A DNA stretch of 55,303 nucleotides from RGIG4097 sp964637515 (lineage in GTDB: Bacteria > Bacillota > Clostridia > Christensenellales > CAG-917): contig CAZWUI010000007.1 of assembly GCA_964637515.1 (NCBI GenBank), positions 1 to 55,303 of the forward strand. Direction: 5' to 3'. Of the stretch, positions 26,201 to 34,502 are shown piece after piece. A program made the translations under genes and the position numbers. The notes beneath the pieces were generated by a model. It had not been told where the DNA came from and ran no database searches. It was given only the letters and a program-made list of their open reading frames with translations. Positions within the stretch are counted from its first letter, which is position 1; each line of letters begins with the position of its first letter.

Positions 26201-26840
26201 ACTTGCGGAGAACGAAAAGCACCACGAAGAGTACGTCACTCAAAGGGACGACATCCAAAAAGCGTACGACGATATAACCCATATCATCGAAGAGTTGACA
26301 AGAGAGATGACGGGCAAGTTCGTGGACGCTTTCGAGAAGATACAAGTCAACTTCAAGGACGTGTTTGCGCAACTGTTCGGTGGCGGCAAAGGCGAACTCA
26401 AACTCAACACTTCCGAAACGGACGATCCGCTTGAAGCCGGTATCGAAATATACGCACAACCCCCAGGAAAAACTCTCCGACACATATCCTTGTTGTCGGG
26501 CGGAGAAAGGGCGGTCACCGCAATCGCGATACTGTTCTCGATACTCAGCCTGAAACCGATGCCATTCTGCGTGCTTGACGAAATCGACGCTGCACTTGAC
26601 GAAAGCAATGCAAACTTGTTTGCGGAGTTCATCACGAAGTTCAGCGATTATACGCAATTCATCGTCATCACCCACCGTAAACCTACCATGCGCCACGCGG
26701 ACAGTATTTTCGGCGTAACCATGGAAGAGAAGGGCATCACCAAGACCGTCGCAATCGAATTTGAAGAAGCAGTCAAACACGCATCAGACGGAGGCTCTGA
26801 TGCCAACGGAAGTGATTCCGCATTTGCAATGGAGGCATAA
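23202..26840 (+). CDS. smc: Chromosome segregation ATPase SMC
   Basis: Condensin ATPase that organises the chromosome with ScpA/ScpB. The 1212-residue product starts at TTG 23202 (GAGG site upstream) with the N-terminal head: GFKSFADKT and Walker A GPNGCGKSN (about 32-40). Two long coiled coils flank the hinge (about 510-670, with GGNLQNVLVE and the closing GGEVTGGS). The C-terminal head has the ABC signature LSGGERAVTAIAILF (about 1097) and Walker B FCVLDEIDAALDE. About 40 Ser/Gly/Ala-rich residues form a tail. ftsY follows one base after the stop. Confidence 0.98.
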   Translation: MNLERIELHGFKSFADKTVIALKDGFTAIIGPNGCGKSNVAEAIRWTLGERSAQSLRGKTMTDVIFAGTEKRRSMSYCEVSLVFNNAEQRIFPNLPYDEVSISRKLDRSGLSEYYLNNTRVKLKDIINLLHDTGIGKEGYSIIGQGRIDEILSAKPEDRRNIFEEAAGISKFRAQRVEAENKLSKTADNLARANDVIAEIERHLVPLRRQAETAKKYFELKDALKNKEVNLYIYNYEHNEEIRKNVIDRIEGYKKAYDAKNLAYNGCVSEYDNTMRESSQIDLVYEAQNAELLSLKVDAEKMAGQANVIKEKITHLQADNNRLNGELKEIDAQIIISEGLIKASEDKKEESLQEYLQISREFESANNAFEHLSKSVAGSESDLETKNAEYVRALQELGNLRSNSSTYIEEKAINQSRLDNLTELLKDKKARLDQELTNLSIYDSNLARVAAKRKETSATYNEYNATKNDCQEAIKGLSEDALALNSKLGMAEGNLKLQISIKEQYSGFQEAVKRMMQDAKSDPMLKSKILGVLAEVINVPKEYESAIEYALGGNLQNVLVENERDAAALITYLKQKNYGRVTFRPRTACRPRDLGSMQKVVLAEQGCLGIASDLVAYKPEYDDFVRALIGSTVIVDNMLTAERLWKKYDRAFKIVTLDGEIYARGGEVTGGSRRQQTSGLLAQETQIEQAKAHLEKLRSNIARLNQEREERQAEMEVAEEQISKLATEISELQIEFSLNTEKKNASENTIESLQREIAEDAVECEKIKAAVKDLEYKLSSIDKLEAIVKDKESEYGTLVEASKTQSGEQKTELEIKREEVMNLRVRLTQSKSNIDVIDADIFRYKRDMERIQEEKLDKIAEIKTVENQLNAITSAPEKTSFSAEDAKKIKELEEAIQGLSERKRNVAQKLIDLDKMKTTLLDEKNTLNEKRVRDEGILERIDSENRILQEHVLEEYDLTYTSALEFKDETFEAYGAKTAIQELRKDINRLGDVNTLAIDQLAENEKHHEEYVTQRDDIQKAYDDITHIIEELTREMTGKFVDAFEKIQVNFKDVFAQLFGGGKGELKLNTSETDDPLEAGIEIYAQPPGKTLRHISLLSGGERAVTAIAILFSILSLKPMPFCVLDEIDAALDESNANLFAEFITKFSDYTQFIVITHRKPTMRHADSIFGVTMEEKGITKTVAIEFEEAVKHASDGGSDANGSDSAFAMEA

Positions 26841-26841
26841 T

Positions 26842-27735
26842 ATGGGATTTTTTCAGAAGATACTTGACGGAGTGAAGAAGACGAAGGATAACTTCCAAAA
26901 GAAGTTGTTTTATGCATTCTCCGCAAAGGAACTTGACGACGAGTTTTACGACAATCTCGAAGAAGCACTGCTTGCGGCGGATATGGGTATCACCGCAACC
27001 GAGAGCGTAATCGAAGAACTTAAAGACGAGGTGTTCCAAAACAAAGTCAAAGTCCCCGAAGATGCCAAAGGTTTGCTCCGTCAAATTCTCATCGACGATA
27101 TTGATTTTGAGATTGACGAATATGAATATCCGTTGGTCATTCTGCTTTCAGGAGTCAACGGAGTGGGCAAGACTACCGCTATCGGAAAACTTGCAAACTA
27201 CTTTCACACTCAAGGCAAGAGCGTAGTCGTTGCAGCGGCGGACACATTCCGTGCGGCGGCAAGCGAACAACTCGAAGTTTGGGGAGAAAGAGCAGGGGTG
27301 CGTGTCATCAAACACGGCGAAGGCAGTGATCCCGCTGCGGTGGTTTTCGATGCCATAGCATCCGCAAAGGCAAAGGGTACTGACGTCATTTTGGTGGATA
27401 CTGCGGGCAGACTGCACAACAAAGTCAACCTGATGAACGAACTCAAAAAGATATGCAGAGTGGTGGAAAGAGAACTGCCCAACGCAGACTTCAGAAAGTA
27501 TCTCGTGCTTGACGCAACAACAGGACAAAACGCATTGTCTCAAGCGGAAATTTTCGGTGAGGCAATCGACGTGGACGGCATAATTCTCACAAAACTCGAC
27601 GGCACCGCAAAGGGCGGCGTGGTTGTCGCAATAAGCGAAGAACTTGAACTTCCCGTCCTGTTCGTAGGCGTAGGAGAAAAGATAGACGACCTTATCCCTT
27701 TCGATCCGACGGACTTCGTCAACGCATTGTTCTAA
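26842..27735 (+). CDS. ftsY: Signal recognition particle receptor FtsY
   Basis: SRP GTPase at the membrane that docks Ffh-ribosome complexes. The 297-residue product starts at ATG 26842 (GGAGG upstream; the upstream open frame lies within smc) and has a short N domain (about 20-90), P-loop GVNGVGKTT (about 104-112), DTAGR (about 185), TKLDG (about 249), and the C-terminal GVGEKIDDLIPFDPTDFV. It lacks the long acidic A domain of E. coli, as is usual in Firmicutes. Followed by a strong terminator. Confidence 0.97.
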   Translation: MGFFQKILDGVKKTKDNFQKKLFYAFSAKELDDEFYDNLEEALLAADMGITATESVIEELKDEVFQNKVKVPEDAKGLLRQILIDDIDFEIDEYEYPLVILLSGVNGVGKTTAIGKLANYFHTQGKSVVVAAADTFRAAASEQLEVWGERAGVRVIKHGEGSDPAAVVFDAIASAKAKGTDVILVDTAGRLHNKVNLMNELKKICRVVERELPNADFRKYLVLDATTGQNALSQAEIFGEAIDVDGIILTKLDGTAKGGVVVAISEELELPVLFVGVGEKIDDLIPFDPTDFVNALF

Positions 27736-27750
27736 ACTCATCGACAAAAC

Positions 27751-27780
27751 AAAAAACGGCGTTTATCACGCCGTTTTTTC
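27751..27780 (+). terminator. Intrinsic terminator of smc-ftsY
   Basis: AAAAAACGGCG (27751-27761), a 7-nt loop, CGCCGTTTTTT (27769-27779). The remaining sequence to 27966 is AT-rich leader with a possible TATTAT -10 near 27935 and a CACCTTTAAGGTG palindrome near 27942. Confidence 0.92.
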
Positions 27781-27966
27781 ATTTTTAAGATTGATTTGTG
27801 GGATTGTTTGCGTAAATCATCTGCGTTGTTTCTTTTGTCGCAAATATATTGAAATTATTTATATGTAATAGCTGTTATTTTTATATTTAGTATTGTCTAA
27901 TCTTTAAAATAGTGTTAAAATGCTATTAAGAGTATTATACACCTTTAAGGTGGATAGGAGAATTTT

Positions 27967-30528
27967 ATGAAAGAAAGAATCAAAATCAACGTAGTTATGA
28001 TTGCGATTGCGGTTGCACTTTGTCTTGCACTCACCGCAGGCACTTTGTACCTTGGCAACACGGTGGCGTATGCGGACGGAACCGACGGGCAAGCACCGAC
28101 TATTGTTTCGGTTTGCGGAGTTCCGATAGACCCATACTTTACCAATTTGCCAACAGCGGTTGTAGGAGAAGAGTATAAAGCTCCTAACGGTGAAAACTAT
28201 AAGGTTATTGCCACGGGCACCGGACCTTTGACTTATTTCGCTTATGAATACGATAGCGGAGTGTATAATTCTTTGCCCAAGGGCTTACACCTTGATTCCA
28301 CAACGGGTGAGATTTACGGTACGCCTGAAGAAGCAGGTTCAGGCGATATTACGATTTATGTTTCTAACGAATATGGCACGGTAAACAAAGTATGCACGTT
28401 GCGAAGATTTGATGCAGACGATAAGCCTACTATAACAACGGCAAGTTTGCCGAACGGTGCAGTGGGTTCGACTTATTATCAAGAAATTTCATATAGCGGA
28501 TATTCAACGATGTCCCCAACGTGTGAAGTTGCAAGCGGAAATTTGCCTAATGGACTTACTTTTGGAAATCAATTCGGACGCCCAACGGTTTATGGAACTC
28601 CTACTGAATCAGGAACATTTACTTTTACATTGAGTGTAAACAATGGTGCAGGCACTGCAACCAAAGAGTATACAATCGAAATCAAAAACGAAACCGTTGC
28701 GCCTTCTTTTATGAATAATGCAACCATCATCAATGAAGAAGACAAATATTCGTTTGTCGATTCATCGGGTTATATTCACGTCGTCAAAGGAAAACCTGTA
28801 AGCGTACAACTTGTGTCAAGCGGTACAAACACTGCAGATAACCCCATAAAGTACTCTTTGACTGCCTCCTTGCCGGAAGGCTTGACGCTTTCCGAAAGTG
28901 GTTTGATAACCGGTACTCCTGCGGATAGTATCGACATCCCGTACGGTTTATCATATTTCTATGGCGGTATTAAACTCGAAAACAAAACGGCACTTGGCGA
29001 TATACAAAGTTCCACCGCAGCTCTTAATATAGTCGTGTGTCAGAATGGATTCGTTCATGGTATCAATCTTTCTCCCGATACGACGTCAGTGCCAAAGGGC
29101 GGTACAAGGCAGTTTGAAATAGATTGGATTGGATTCGGAGACATAGAAAAAACTGGCATTGAATGGGTTGTTTGGTTAAAAACTAGTTCCGATACAACTA
29201 TATCCGACACCGGACTCCTTACCGTTGGCCTTGACGAAACTGCAACAACGCTGCAAATTAGAGCAGAACATTCTTCAGGTAGAACAAGTGATGCGTACGT
29301 TACCGTTGTTGACCACACACACACCACCACCGTTGTGGATGCGGTTCCCAAGAGTTGCACTACGGACGGAAATATCAAACACTACAAATGCACTATTTGC
29401 GATGAGTTGTTCAGCGACGCTCTTGCGACGCAAACTTTGACTGCAGAACAAGTCAAGGTGTCGGCCGGTCACGAATACGGCACTCTTATCCCTGTGCAAA
29501 ACGCAAATTGTATGAATAGAGGTGTTGAGGCACACTACGAATGTTCGGTCTGCCATTTGCTTTTCAACGCAAGCCACGAACAAAAGACCGCGACCGAACT
29601 TGAAATTGCAATCGATCCGACGGCACATAAGTTTGGTACTATGACAAGCGAAGTGCCCGCAAACTGCGCAACCGAAGGCGTGAAGGCACACAAGGATTGT
29701 GAATACTGCAACAAGCATTTCGATATTCTAGGTGCGGAAATCGCAGACTTGACCATTGAAAAGAACGACAACCACCAAGCGCAATCAACTTGGTCGAAAG
29801 ACGGCAGCGGACATTGGCACGCTTGCACGAGAGCCGGTTGCAAGGATTACGGTAAATTGGATTTTGCAGCTCACACTCCGAGTGCGACCGAAGCAACCGA
29901 AACCGTAGACGTGCATTGCACTATCTGTGAATACATCATCGAAGCGGTCAAAGGTCATACGCATAATCTCAATTTGGTCGCAGGTCATTCGAACGCTTGC
30001 TATCTCGACGGCGCAAAAACCTACTACGTCTGCTCCGAGGGCGATTATCCTTGCGGAAGATACTTTGAAGATAGCGAGGGAAACAACGAAATCACCGAAA
30101 ATATCGAAATTTGGAAGATCATACCCGCAGGACACTTTTTCGGCAATTGGATTGACGAAGTCCCCGCAACCGTTGACAATTTCGGCGTGAAAGCGCACAA
30201 AGATTGCACCGTTTGCAACAAGCACTTCGACACGGACGGCAACGAACAAACCGAAGAAGATTTGAGAATTGAAAAACTCACCGCTCCTTCAACTCCCGTC
30301 ACTCCCGAAGACCCCGACGAATCAACTCCTTCGGACGAGCCTATCGTTGACGGCGACGTCTTGAACGAAGAACAAAACGGTTCTCTTTCGGGTGGTGCTA
30401 TTGCAGGTATCGTCATCGGCAGCGTCGCAGTCGCAGGAATTGGCGGATTCGCTCTCTTCTGGTTCGTCATCAAAAAGAAGAAATTTGCAGATTTGATCGC
30501 AATTTTCAAAAATATATCCAAAAAGTAA
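27967..30528 (+). CDS. Large membrane-anchored surface protein with Ig-like and Cys/His repeats
   Basis: An 853-residue secreted protein, no specific function recognised. Residues 1-37 form a signal peptide (KERIKIN, hydrophobic core, ending near AYA). About 40-360 hold three putative-Ig (He_PIG-like) domains with the signatures LPKGLHLDSTTGEIYGTP, LPNGLTF..RPTVYGTP and LPEGLTLSESGLITGTP. About 365-445 resemble a bacterial Ig-like (Big2-type) domain. About 450-780 carry degenerate repeats of the form C-x(n)-G-x(n)-H-x2-C-x2-C-x3-F. A Pro/Asp/Ser linker leads to a C-terminal anchor, LSGGAIAGIVIG plus one membrane segment and KKKKFADLIAIFKN. AGGAG site. The coding sequence looks AT-richer than ftsY upstream. 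It lies inside an otherwise conserved SRP-gene neighbourhood. The 1096-residue protein at 50844 shares repeats and anchor. Confidence 0.85.
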   Translation: MKERIKINVVMIAIAVALCLALTAGTLYLGNTVAYADGTDGQAPTIVSVCGVPIDPYFTNLPTAVVGEEYKAPNGENYKVIATGTGPLTYFAYEYDSGVYNSLPKGLHLDSTTGEIYGTPEEAGSGDITIYVSNEYGTVNKVCTLRRFDADDKPTITTASLPNGAVGSTYYQEISYSGYSTMSPTCEVASGNLPNGLTFGNQFGRPTVYGTPTESGTFTFTLSVNNGAGTATKEYTIEIKNETVAPSFMNNATIINEEDKYSFVDSSGYIHVVKGKPVSVQLVSSGTNTADNPIKYSLTASLPEGLTLSESGLITGTPADSIDIPYGLSYFYGGIKLENKTALGDIQSSTAALNIVVCQNGFVHGINLSPDTTSVPKGGTRQFEIDWIGFGDIEKTGIEWVVWLKTSSDTTISDTGLLTVGLDETATTLQIRAEHSSGRTSDAYVTVVDHTHTTTVVDAVPKSCTTDGNIKHYKCTICDELFSDALATQTLTAEQVKVSAGHEYGTLIPVQNANCMNRGVEAHYECSVCHLLFNASHEQKTATELEIAIDPTAHKFGTMTSEVPANCATEGVKAHKDCEYCNKHFDILGAEIADLTIEKNDNHQAQSTWSKDGSGHWHACTRAGCKDYGKLDFAAHTPSATEATETVDVHCTICEYIIEAVKGHTHNLNLVAGHSNACYLDGAKTYYVCSEGDYPCGRYFEDSEGNNEITENIEIWKIIPAGHFFGNWIDEVPATVDNFGVKAHKDCTVCNKHFDTDGNEQTEEDLRIEKLTAPSTPVTPEDPDESTPSDEPIVDGDVLNEEQNGSLSGGAIAGIVIGSVAVAGIGGFALFWFVIKKKKFADLIAIFKNISKK

Positions 30529-30547
30529 GCTAATGAAGAGAAAAATT

Positions 30548-30776
30548 ATGAAAAAAGAATTTTAGCTTTGATCGCAATCCTATTCGTTTCCATGCTTTGC
30601 GTATCGTTTGTTGCACGTAGTAACGACAAAGGCGTGCAACCCGATACGCAACCCGGTATCGAATCGCGTAGCGGTACGGAATCGGGGCAGATATCACTCC
30701 CGGCAACGATGACGACGACTACGTTGTGACAGAAGAATATACTAATTCGATTTCTATATCGGCAAAGGCGACATAA
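30548..30776 (+). pseudogene. Decayed small secreted-protein gene with two -1 frameshifts
   Basis: ATG 30548 gives only a few codons before TAG, but a -1 step in the A6 run (30551-30556) restores a signal peptide (KKRILALIAILFVSMLCVSF) and a Gly/Ser/Thr-rich segment. A second -1 step in the G4 run (30684-30687) restores ADITPGNDDDDYVVTEEYTN and onward to TAA 30774-30776. The product would be about 76 residues. A terminator follows two bases later. The most economical reading is a decayed gene with one base lost in each run; slippage or assembly error are alternatives. No family recognised. Confidence 0.6.
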
Positions 30777-30777
30777 C

Positions 30778-30801
30778 CCCCACATTTCATGTGGGGTTTT
30801 G
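30778..30801 (+). terminator. Intrinsic terminator
   Basis: CCCCACAT (30778-30785), loop TTC, ATGTGGGG (30789-30796), then TTTTG. Ends the surface-protein segment. 30802-30990 holds no evident gene. Confidence 0.85.
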
Positions 30802-30990
30802 TTTTCCGTAGGTTTTGATAGAATTTGATTTTCATACGTTCCAAAGATTTCTTTCGCAAGATAGATTTATCGTGATGATTTTTGCGCCTTGCTTGATAAA
30901 TTCTTTCGACGATTGTTTGCTATAATTGCGATATGTACGTGCGGCGCTTTTGATCGTATAAATAAATATTTCCGTGTAAAGGAAAAATGC

Positions 30991-31019
30991 TTGACGGCAG
31001 GACGGGAAAATGGTATTAT
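30991..31019 (+). promoter_or_regulatory. Promoter of ylxM-ffh
   Basis: TTGACG (30991-30996), 17 bp ending in TGG, TATTAT (31014-31019). Confidence 0.65.
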
Positions 31020-31045
31020 ACTGTCAAGTGAGAGGACTTTACACT

Positions 31046-31369
31046 ATGGATAGATATACTATATCGAATCTTCGTGCCTACTACGGCGACTTGTTGACAA
31101 ACAAGCAGAACGAAATGCTCCGCTTGCGCTACGACGAGGATATGTCGCTCAGCGAAATCGCGGATGAGTTTTCCGTGTCGAGACAAGCCGTTGTGGATGC
31201 AGTAAAGTCGGGAGAGAAGTCGCTTGCAGATTACGAGAGCAAGCTCCGTCTTTTCGAACAAAACACCTCTCTCGGTCAACAAATCGACCTTGCCGTCCGC
31301 GCTATCAACGACGGCAACCTCGAAGTCGCGCTTGACGCACTTCTGAGTGCACGTGAAATTTTGGAGTGA
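31046..31369 (+). CDS. ylxM: YlxM-family SRP-associated helix-turn-helix protein
   Basis: Small protein encoded beside ffh in Firmicutes; in Streptococcus it modulates SRP GTPase activity. The 107-residue product starts MDRYTISNLRAYYGDLLTNK and has a sigma-70 region 4-like helix-turn-helix (LRYDEDMSLSEIADEFSVSR followed by QAVVDAV). The start at 31046 has a GAGAGG site; the longer open frame upstream overlaps the promoter. It ends one base before ffh, so the two are co-translated. Confidence 0.92.
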   Translation: MDRYTISNLRAYYGDLLTNKQNEMLRLRYDEDMSLSEIADEFSVSRQAVVDAVKSGEKSLADYESKLRLFEQNTSLGQQIDLAVRAINDGNLEVALDALLSAREILE

Positions 31370-31370
31370 T

Positions 31371-32708
31371 ATGGGTACATTTGCAAGTTTAAGCGACAGA
31401 ATGAATCACATTTTCTCGAAACTGCGCAACAAGGGCAAACTTACTGAACTTGAAATCAAGCAGGCTATGAGAGAAATACGCGTCGCCCTTCTCGAGGCGG
31501 ACGTCAATTTCAGCGTTGTCAAGGACTTCGTGGGTAGGGTGAGCGAGAAAGCTCTCGGCGAAGATATTCTCCAATCTCTCACTCCTGCTCAACAAATCGT
31601 CAAAATCGTCAACGAAGAGTTGACCGCCCTCATGGGTAGCACTCATCAAAAACTTGCAACGAGCGACCGTCAACCCACCGTATATATGATGTGCGGTTTG
31701 CAGGGCGCGGGCAAGACCACCATGTGCGGAAAACTCACCGCATATCTCAAAAAACAGGGCAAAAAAGTTTTGCTCGTCGCAGGGGATATATATCGTCCCG
31801 CCGCAATTCAACAACTTAAAGTCGTCGCAGGCAAAGCGGGTACGGAAGTCTTTGAAGAAGGACAAATCAATCCCGTCAAAATCGCAACGGATGCAATTCC
31901 GTACGCACTCAAAAACGGCTATGACACCGTCATCATCGACACTGCAGGCCGTTTGCATATCGACGAAAAGTTGATGGATGAACTCGTCGCAATCAAGTCC
32001 GCAGTCAAACCCACCGAAATTTTGCTCGTGGTTGACAGTATGACCGGTCAAGACGCAGTCACCGTCGCGGACACTTTCAACAAGACTCTTGATATTACCG
32101 GCGTCATCATGACAAAACTCGACGGCGATACGAGAGGCGGTGCGGCACTTTCCATAAAAGCGGTCACCGGAAAACCTATCAAATTTAGCGGTACCGGTGA
32201 GAAAATGGAAGACCTCGAACCCTTCCACCCGGATAGAATGGCAAGCCGTATTCTCGGTATGGGTGACGTGCTTACCCTCATAGAAAAGGCGGAAACCGCT
32301 TTCTCAAAAGAACAGGCGGAAAACCTGCAAAAGAAACTCAAAGAACGTTCGTTCAGCCTTGAAGATTATCTCGAACAACTGGATAGCGTCAAGAAAATGG
32401 GCAATCTCGGCGATATGATGAATATGATTCCCGGACTAGCCGGCAAGATGAAAGGCGGTGCTCCCGAAATCGACGAGAAACAACTTCTTCGCACGAAAGC
32501 AATCATCCAGTCGATGACTCCCAAGGAAAGACGCAACCCCGACATCATCAAGGCAAGTCAAAGAAAACGTATTGCAAAGGGTAGCGGTACGAGCATTCAG
32601 GAAGTCAATCAACTGCTCAAACAGTTCGAACTCACCAAGGAGATGATGAACAGAATGCAAAAGGGCGGTTTGAAAGGACTCAAAGGACTGAAAGGCTTCC
32701 CGTTCTAA
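31371..32708 (+). CDS. ffh: Signal recognition particle protein Ffh
   Basis: GTPase that binds signal sequences and the SRP RNA. The 445-residue product starts at ATG 31371 (GGAG upstream) and has the N domain (about 1-95), P-loop GLQGAGKTT (about 108-116), DTAGR (about 189), TKLDGDTRGGAALS (about 247) and a Met-rich M domain (about 300-440, with GDMMNMIPGLAGKM and MMNRMQKGG). Its RNA partner at 5906-6171 has an unusual apical loop, so co-variation of the M domain with that loop would be worth comparing. Confidence 0.98.
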   Translation: MGTFASLSDRMNHIFSKLRNKGKLTELEIKQAMREIRVALLEADVNFSVVKDFVGRVSEKALGEDILQSLTPAQQIVKIVNEELTALMGSTHQKLATSDRQPTVYMMCGLQGAGKTTMCGKLTAYLKKQGKKVLLVAGDIYRPAAIQQLKVVAGKAGTEVFEEGQINPVKIATDAIPYALKNGYDTVIIDTAGRLHIDEKLMDELVAIKSAVKPTEILLVVDSMTGQDAVTVADTFNKTLDITGVIMTKLDGDTRGGAALSIKAVTGKPIKFSGTGEKMEDLEPFHPDRMASRILGMGDVLTLIEKAETAFSKEQAENLQKKLKERSFSLEDYLEQLDSVKKMGNLGDMMNMIPGLAGKMKGGAPEIDEKQLLRTKAIIQSMTPKERRNPDIIKASQRKRIAKGSGTSIQEVNQLLKQFELTKEMMNRMQKGGLKGLKGLKGFPF

Positions 32709-32805
32709 TCCATAATCCGCAGAGTTTTGAAAATATTGGCGGAAAAACCTATCAAGAAATCAAAAACAAATAATATACAAACTTCACTTAAAGGAGAAAC
32801 AAATC

Positions 32806-33045
32806 ATGGTCAAACTCAGACTTACCCGTATGGGCGCAAAGAAAGCACCTTTCTATCGTATCGTAGCAGTCGATTCTCGCAAGGCAAGAGACGGTGAATA
32901 TATCGAACAAATCGGTATCTACAATCCCGTCGCAGATCCCAAGGAAGTCAGAATCGATGCAGATCTCGCAAAGAAATGGCTTGCTAACGGCGCACAACCC
33001 ACCGAAACCGTCCGCAACCTCTTCAAAGCAAACGGTATTCTGTAA
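32806..33045 (+). CDS. rpsP: 30S ribosomal protein bS16
   Basis: Small-subunit assembly protein. The 79-residue product starts MVKLRLTRMGAKKAPFYRIV and has ARDGEYIEQIGIYNP, both diagnostic. AAAGGAG ribosome binding site. First gene of the conserved run rpsP-khpA-rimM-trmD, with 2 bp, a 4-bp overlap and 2 bp between them. Confidence 0.98.
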   Translation: MVKLRLTRMGAKKAPFYRIVAVDSRKARDGEYIEQIGIYNPVADPKEVRIDADLAKKWLANGAQPTETVRNLFKANGIL

Positions 33046-33047
33046 TT

Positions 33048-33281
33048 ATGCTCGAACTCGTAGAATTTTTAGTCAATAAACTCGTCCCCGACGGGGACTT
33101 TGAAGTGCAACTCGTTGAAAACGACGAAGTGAGTGATATTGTTGTCACTATCTCAAAAAAAGATATAGGCAAAGTCATCGGAAAGCAGGGCAGAATTGCC
33201 AAATCTATCCGCACTCTCGTCAAGGCGGCAAGCGGTAAAAGCGGCACTCGCTATAACGTAGTTATAGACGAAAAAGAATGA
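33048..33281 (+). CDS. khpA: KH-domain RNA-binding protein KhpA
   Basis: Small RNA-binding protein that partners KhpB/Jag in Firmicutes, affecting cell elongation and RNA fate. The 77-residue product is a single type II KH domain with the GxxG loop in IGKVIGKQGRIAKSIRTL. Two bases after rpsP; its stop overlaps the rimM start (ATGA). Confidence 0.93.
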   Translation: MLELVEFLVNKLVPDGDFEVQLVENDEVSDIVVTISKKDIGKVIGKQGRIAKSIRTLVKAASGKSGTRYNVVIDEKE

Positions 33282-33787
33282 AATCCGAATTTACCGTAGG
33301 GAAAGCGTTGCGCCCCCGCGGTCTGAAAGGCGAACTTCGATTTGAACTTTACACCTCGGACTCAACGCGTTTTTCCAAGATTAAACGAGCAAAACTCGAC
33401 GGCAAAACCTTCAACGTGGAGAAAATCTCCGTTGAAGGCGATTTTGCTTATATCAAATTCGTGGGTATCGATAGCGTGGAAGTTGCTGAAACCTATCGCG
33501 GAAAATCCCTTGTCGTCGAGAGATCAGAACTGCCTAAACCGGTTGACGGCAAAGTCTATATTGCGGATATAGTCGGTTCTGACGTTTTCGTTGACGGTGA
33601 CGTCATCGGTGAACTAGTGGACGTTTTGCAGTACGGCTCGGCGGATATTTACGTCATCAACCTGCCCGCAGGCGGCAACGTTCAAGTCCCCGCACTCAAA
33701 GAACTCGTCAAAGATATCGACGTCGAAAACGGCAAAATCGTGCTTGACGGCTACGTTTTCCGCAGAGTTGCGGTGTATAACGACTGA
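33278..33787 (+). CDS. rimM: Ribosome maturation factor RimM
   Basis: Binds bS19 and assists 30S head assembly. The 169-residue product has an N-terminal RimM barrel (GKALRPRGLKGELRF, about 7-21) and a C-terminal PRC-barrel (about 95-165, with IGELVDVLQYGSADIYVI and the ending VNGK-like ENGKIVL). It overlaps khpA by four bases and precedes trmD by two. Confidence 0.93.
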   Translation: MKSEFTVGKALRPRGLKGELRFELYTSDSTRFSKIKRAKLDGKTFNVEKISVEGDFAYIKFVGIDSVEVAETYRGKSLVVERSELPKPVDGKVYIADIVGSDVFVDGDVIGELVDVLQYGSADIYVINLPAGGNVQVPALKELVKDIDVENGKIVLDGYVFRRVAVYND

Positions 33788-33789
33788 TT

Positions 33790-34461
33790 ATGCGTTTTGA
33801 AATCTTGACCATTTTTCCTGAATATTTCGGCGTACTTTCACAAAGCCTGATCGGAAAAGCGATTGCAGGCGGTATTTTGGACGTTCACGTGACGAATATT
33901 AGGGATTATAGCAAGGATAAACATTCCAAAACCGACGATTATCCCTACGGTGGCGGTGCGGGTATGGTTATGACTCCCGACCCTGTCGTTAGCGCAATCG
34001 AGGCGGTTGACCCCGATCATAAGTTGAAGAGAATTTATCTCTCACCAAAGGGCGTTCAACTCAAACAAAAAGTCGTTGAAAACCTTGCAAAAGAAGAAGG
34101 ATTACTCCTCCTTTGCGGTGATTACGAAGGTATTGACGAAAGAATTATCGAACTTTGCATTGACGAAGAAATTTCTATCGGTGACTACGTTTTGACGGGG
34201 GGAGAGCTCCCTGCACTCGTGCTTATCAACGCAGTTGCAAGATACGTAGACGGTGTGCTCGGTTCAAGCGAAAGTACGGATGAAGAAAGTTTTTCAAACG
34301 GTCTTCTCGAATATCCGCACTACACTCGTCCGTCAGAGTATAGAGGACTCAAAGTCCCCGAAGTTTTGCAGAGCGGTAATCACGCGGAAATTGCAAAATG
34401 GCGACGTGAACAATCCTTGAAAATCACTCGCGAACGCCGTCCCGATCTTCTCGACGAATAA
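33790..34461 (+). CDS. trmD: tRNA (guanine-N1-)-methyltransferase
   Basis: Methylates G37 of tRNAs with CNN anticodons. The 223-residue product is a SPOUT-fold enzyme with YGGGAGMVMTPDPV, YLSPKGVQLKQK, LCGDYEGIDERI and the trefoil-knot block SIGDYVLTGGELPAL. Followed by a terminator; the usual next gene rplS has moved to 36503. Confidence 0.97.
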   Translation: MRFEILTIFPEYFGVLSQSLIGKAIAGGILDVHVTNIRDYSKDKHSKTDDYPYGGGAGMVMTPDPVVSAIEAVDPDHKLKRIYLSPKGVQLKQKVVENLAKEEGLLLLCGDYEGIDERIIELCIDEEISIGDYVLTGGELPALVLINAVARYVDGVLGSSESTDEESFSNGLLEYPHYTRPSEYRGLKVPEVLQSGNHAEIAKWRREQSLKITRERRPDLLDE

Positions 34462-34465
34462 CTTT

Positions 34466-34491
34466 ATGATTGCTTTTGCAATCATTTTTTT
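34466..34491 (+). terminator. Intrinsic terminator after trmD
   Basis: ATGATTGC (34466-34473), loop TTTT, GCAATCAT (34478-34485), six T. The rbgA start is 12 bp beyond. Confidence 0.85.
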
Positions 34492-34502
34492 AAGAGGATA
34501 AA

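Noticed and set aside
25368..26780. 470-codon antisense open frame over smc
   Set aside because: Shadow of the smc coding strand with implausible composition.
29321..30270. Zinc-finger DNA-binding domains in the surface protein
   Set aside because: The Cys pairs recur in a secreted, membrane-anchored protein with irregular spacing, so nucleic-acid binding is unlikely.
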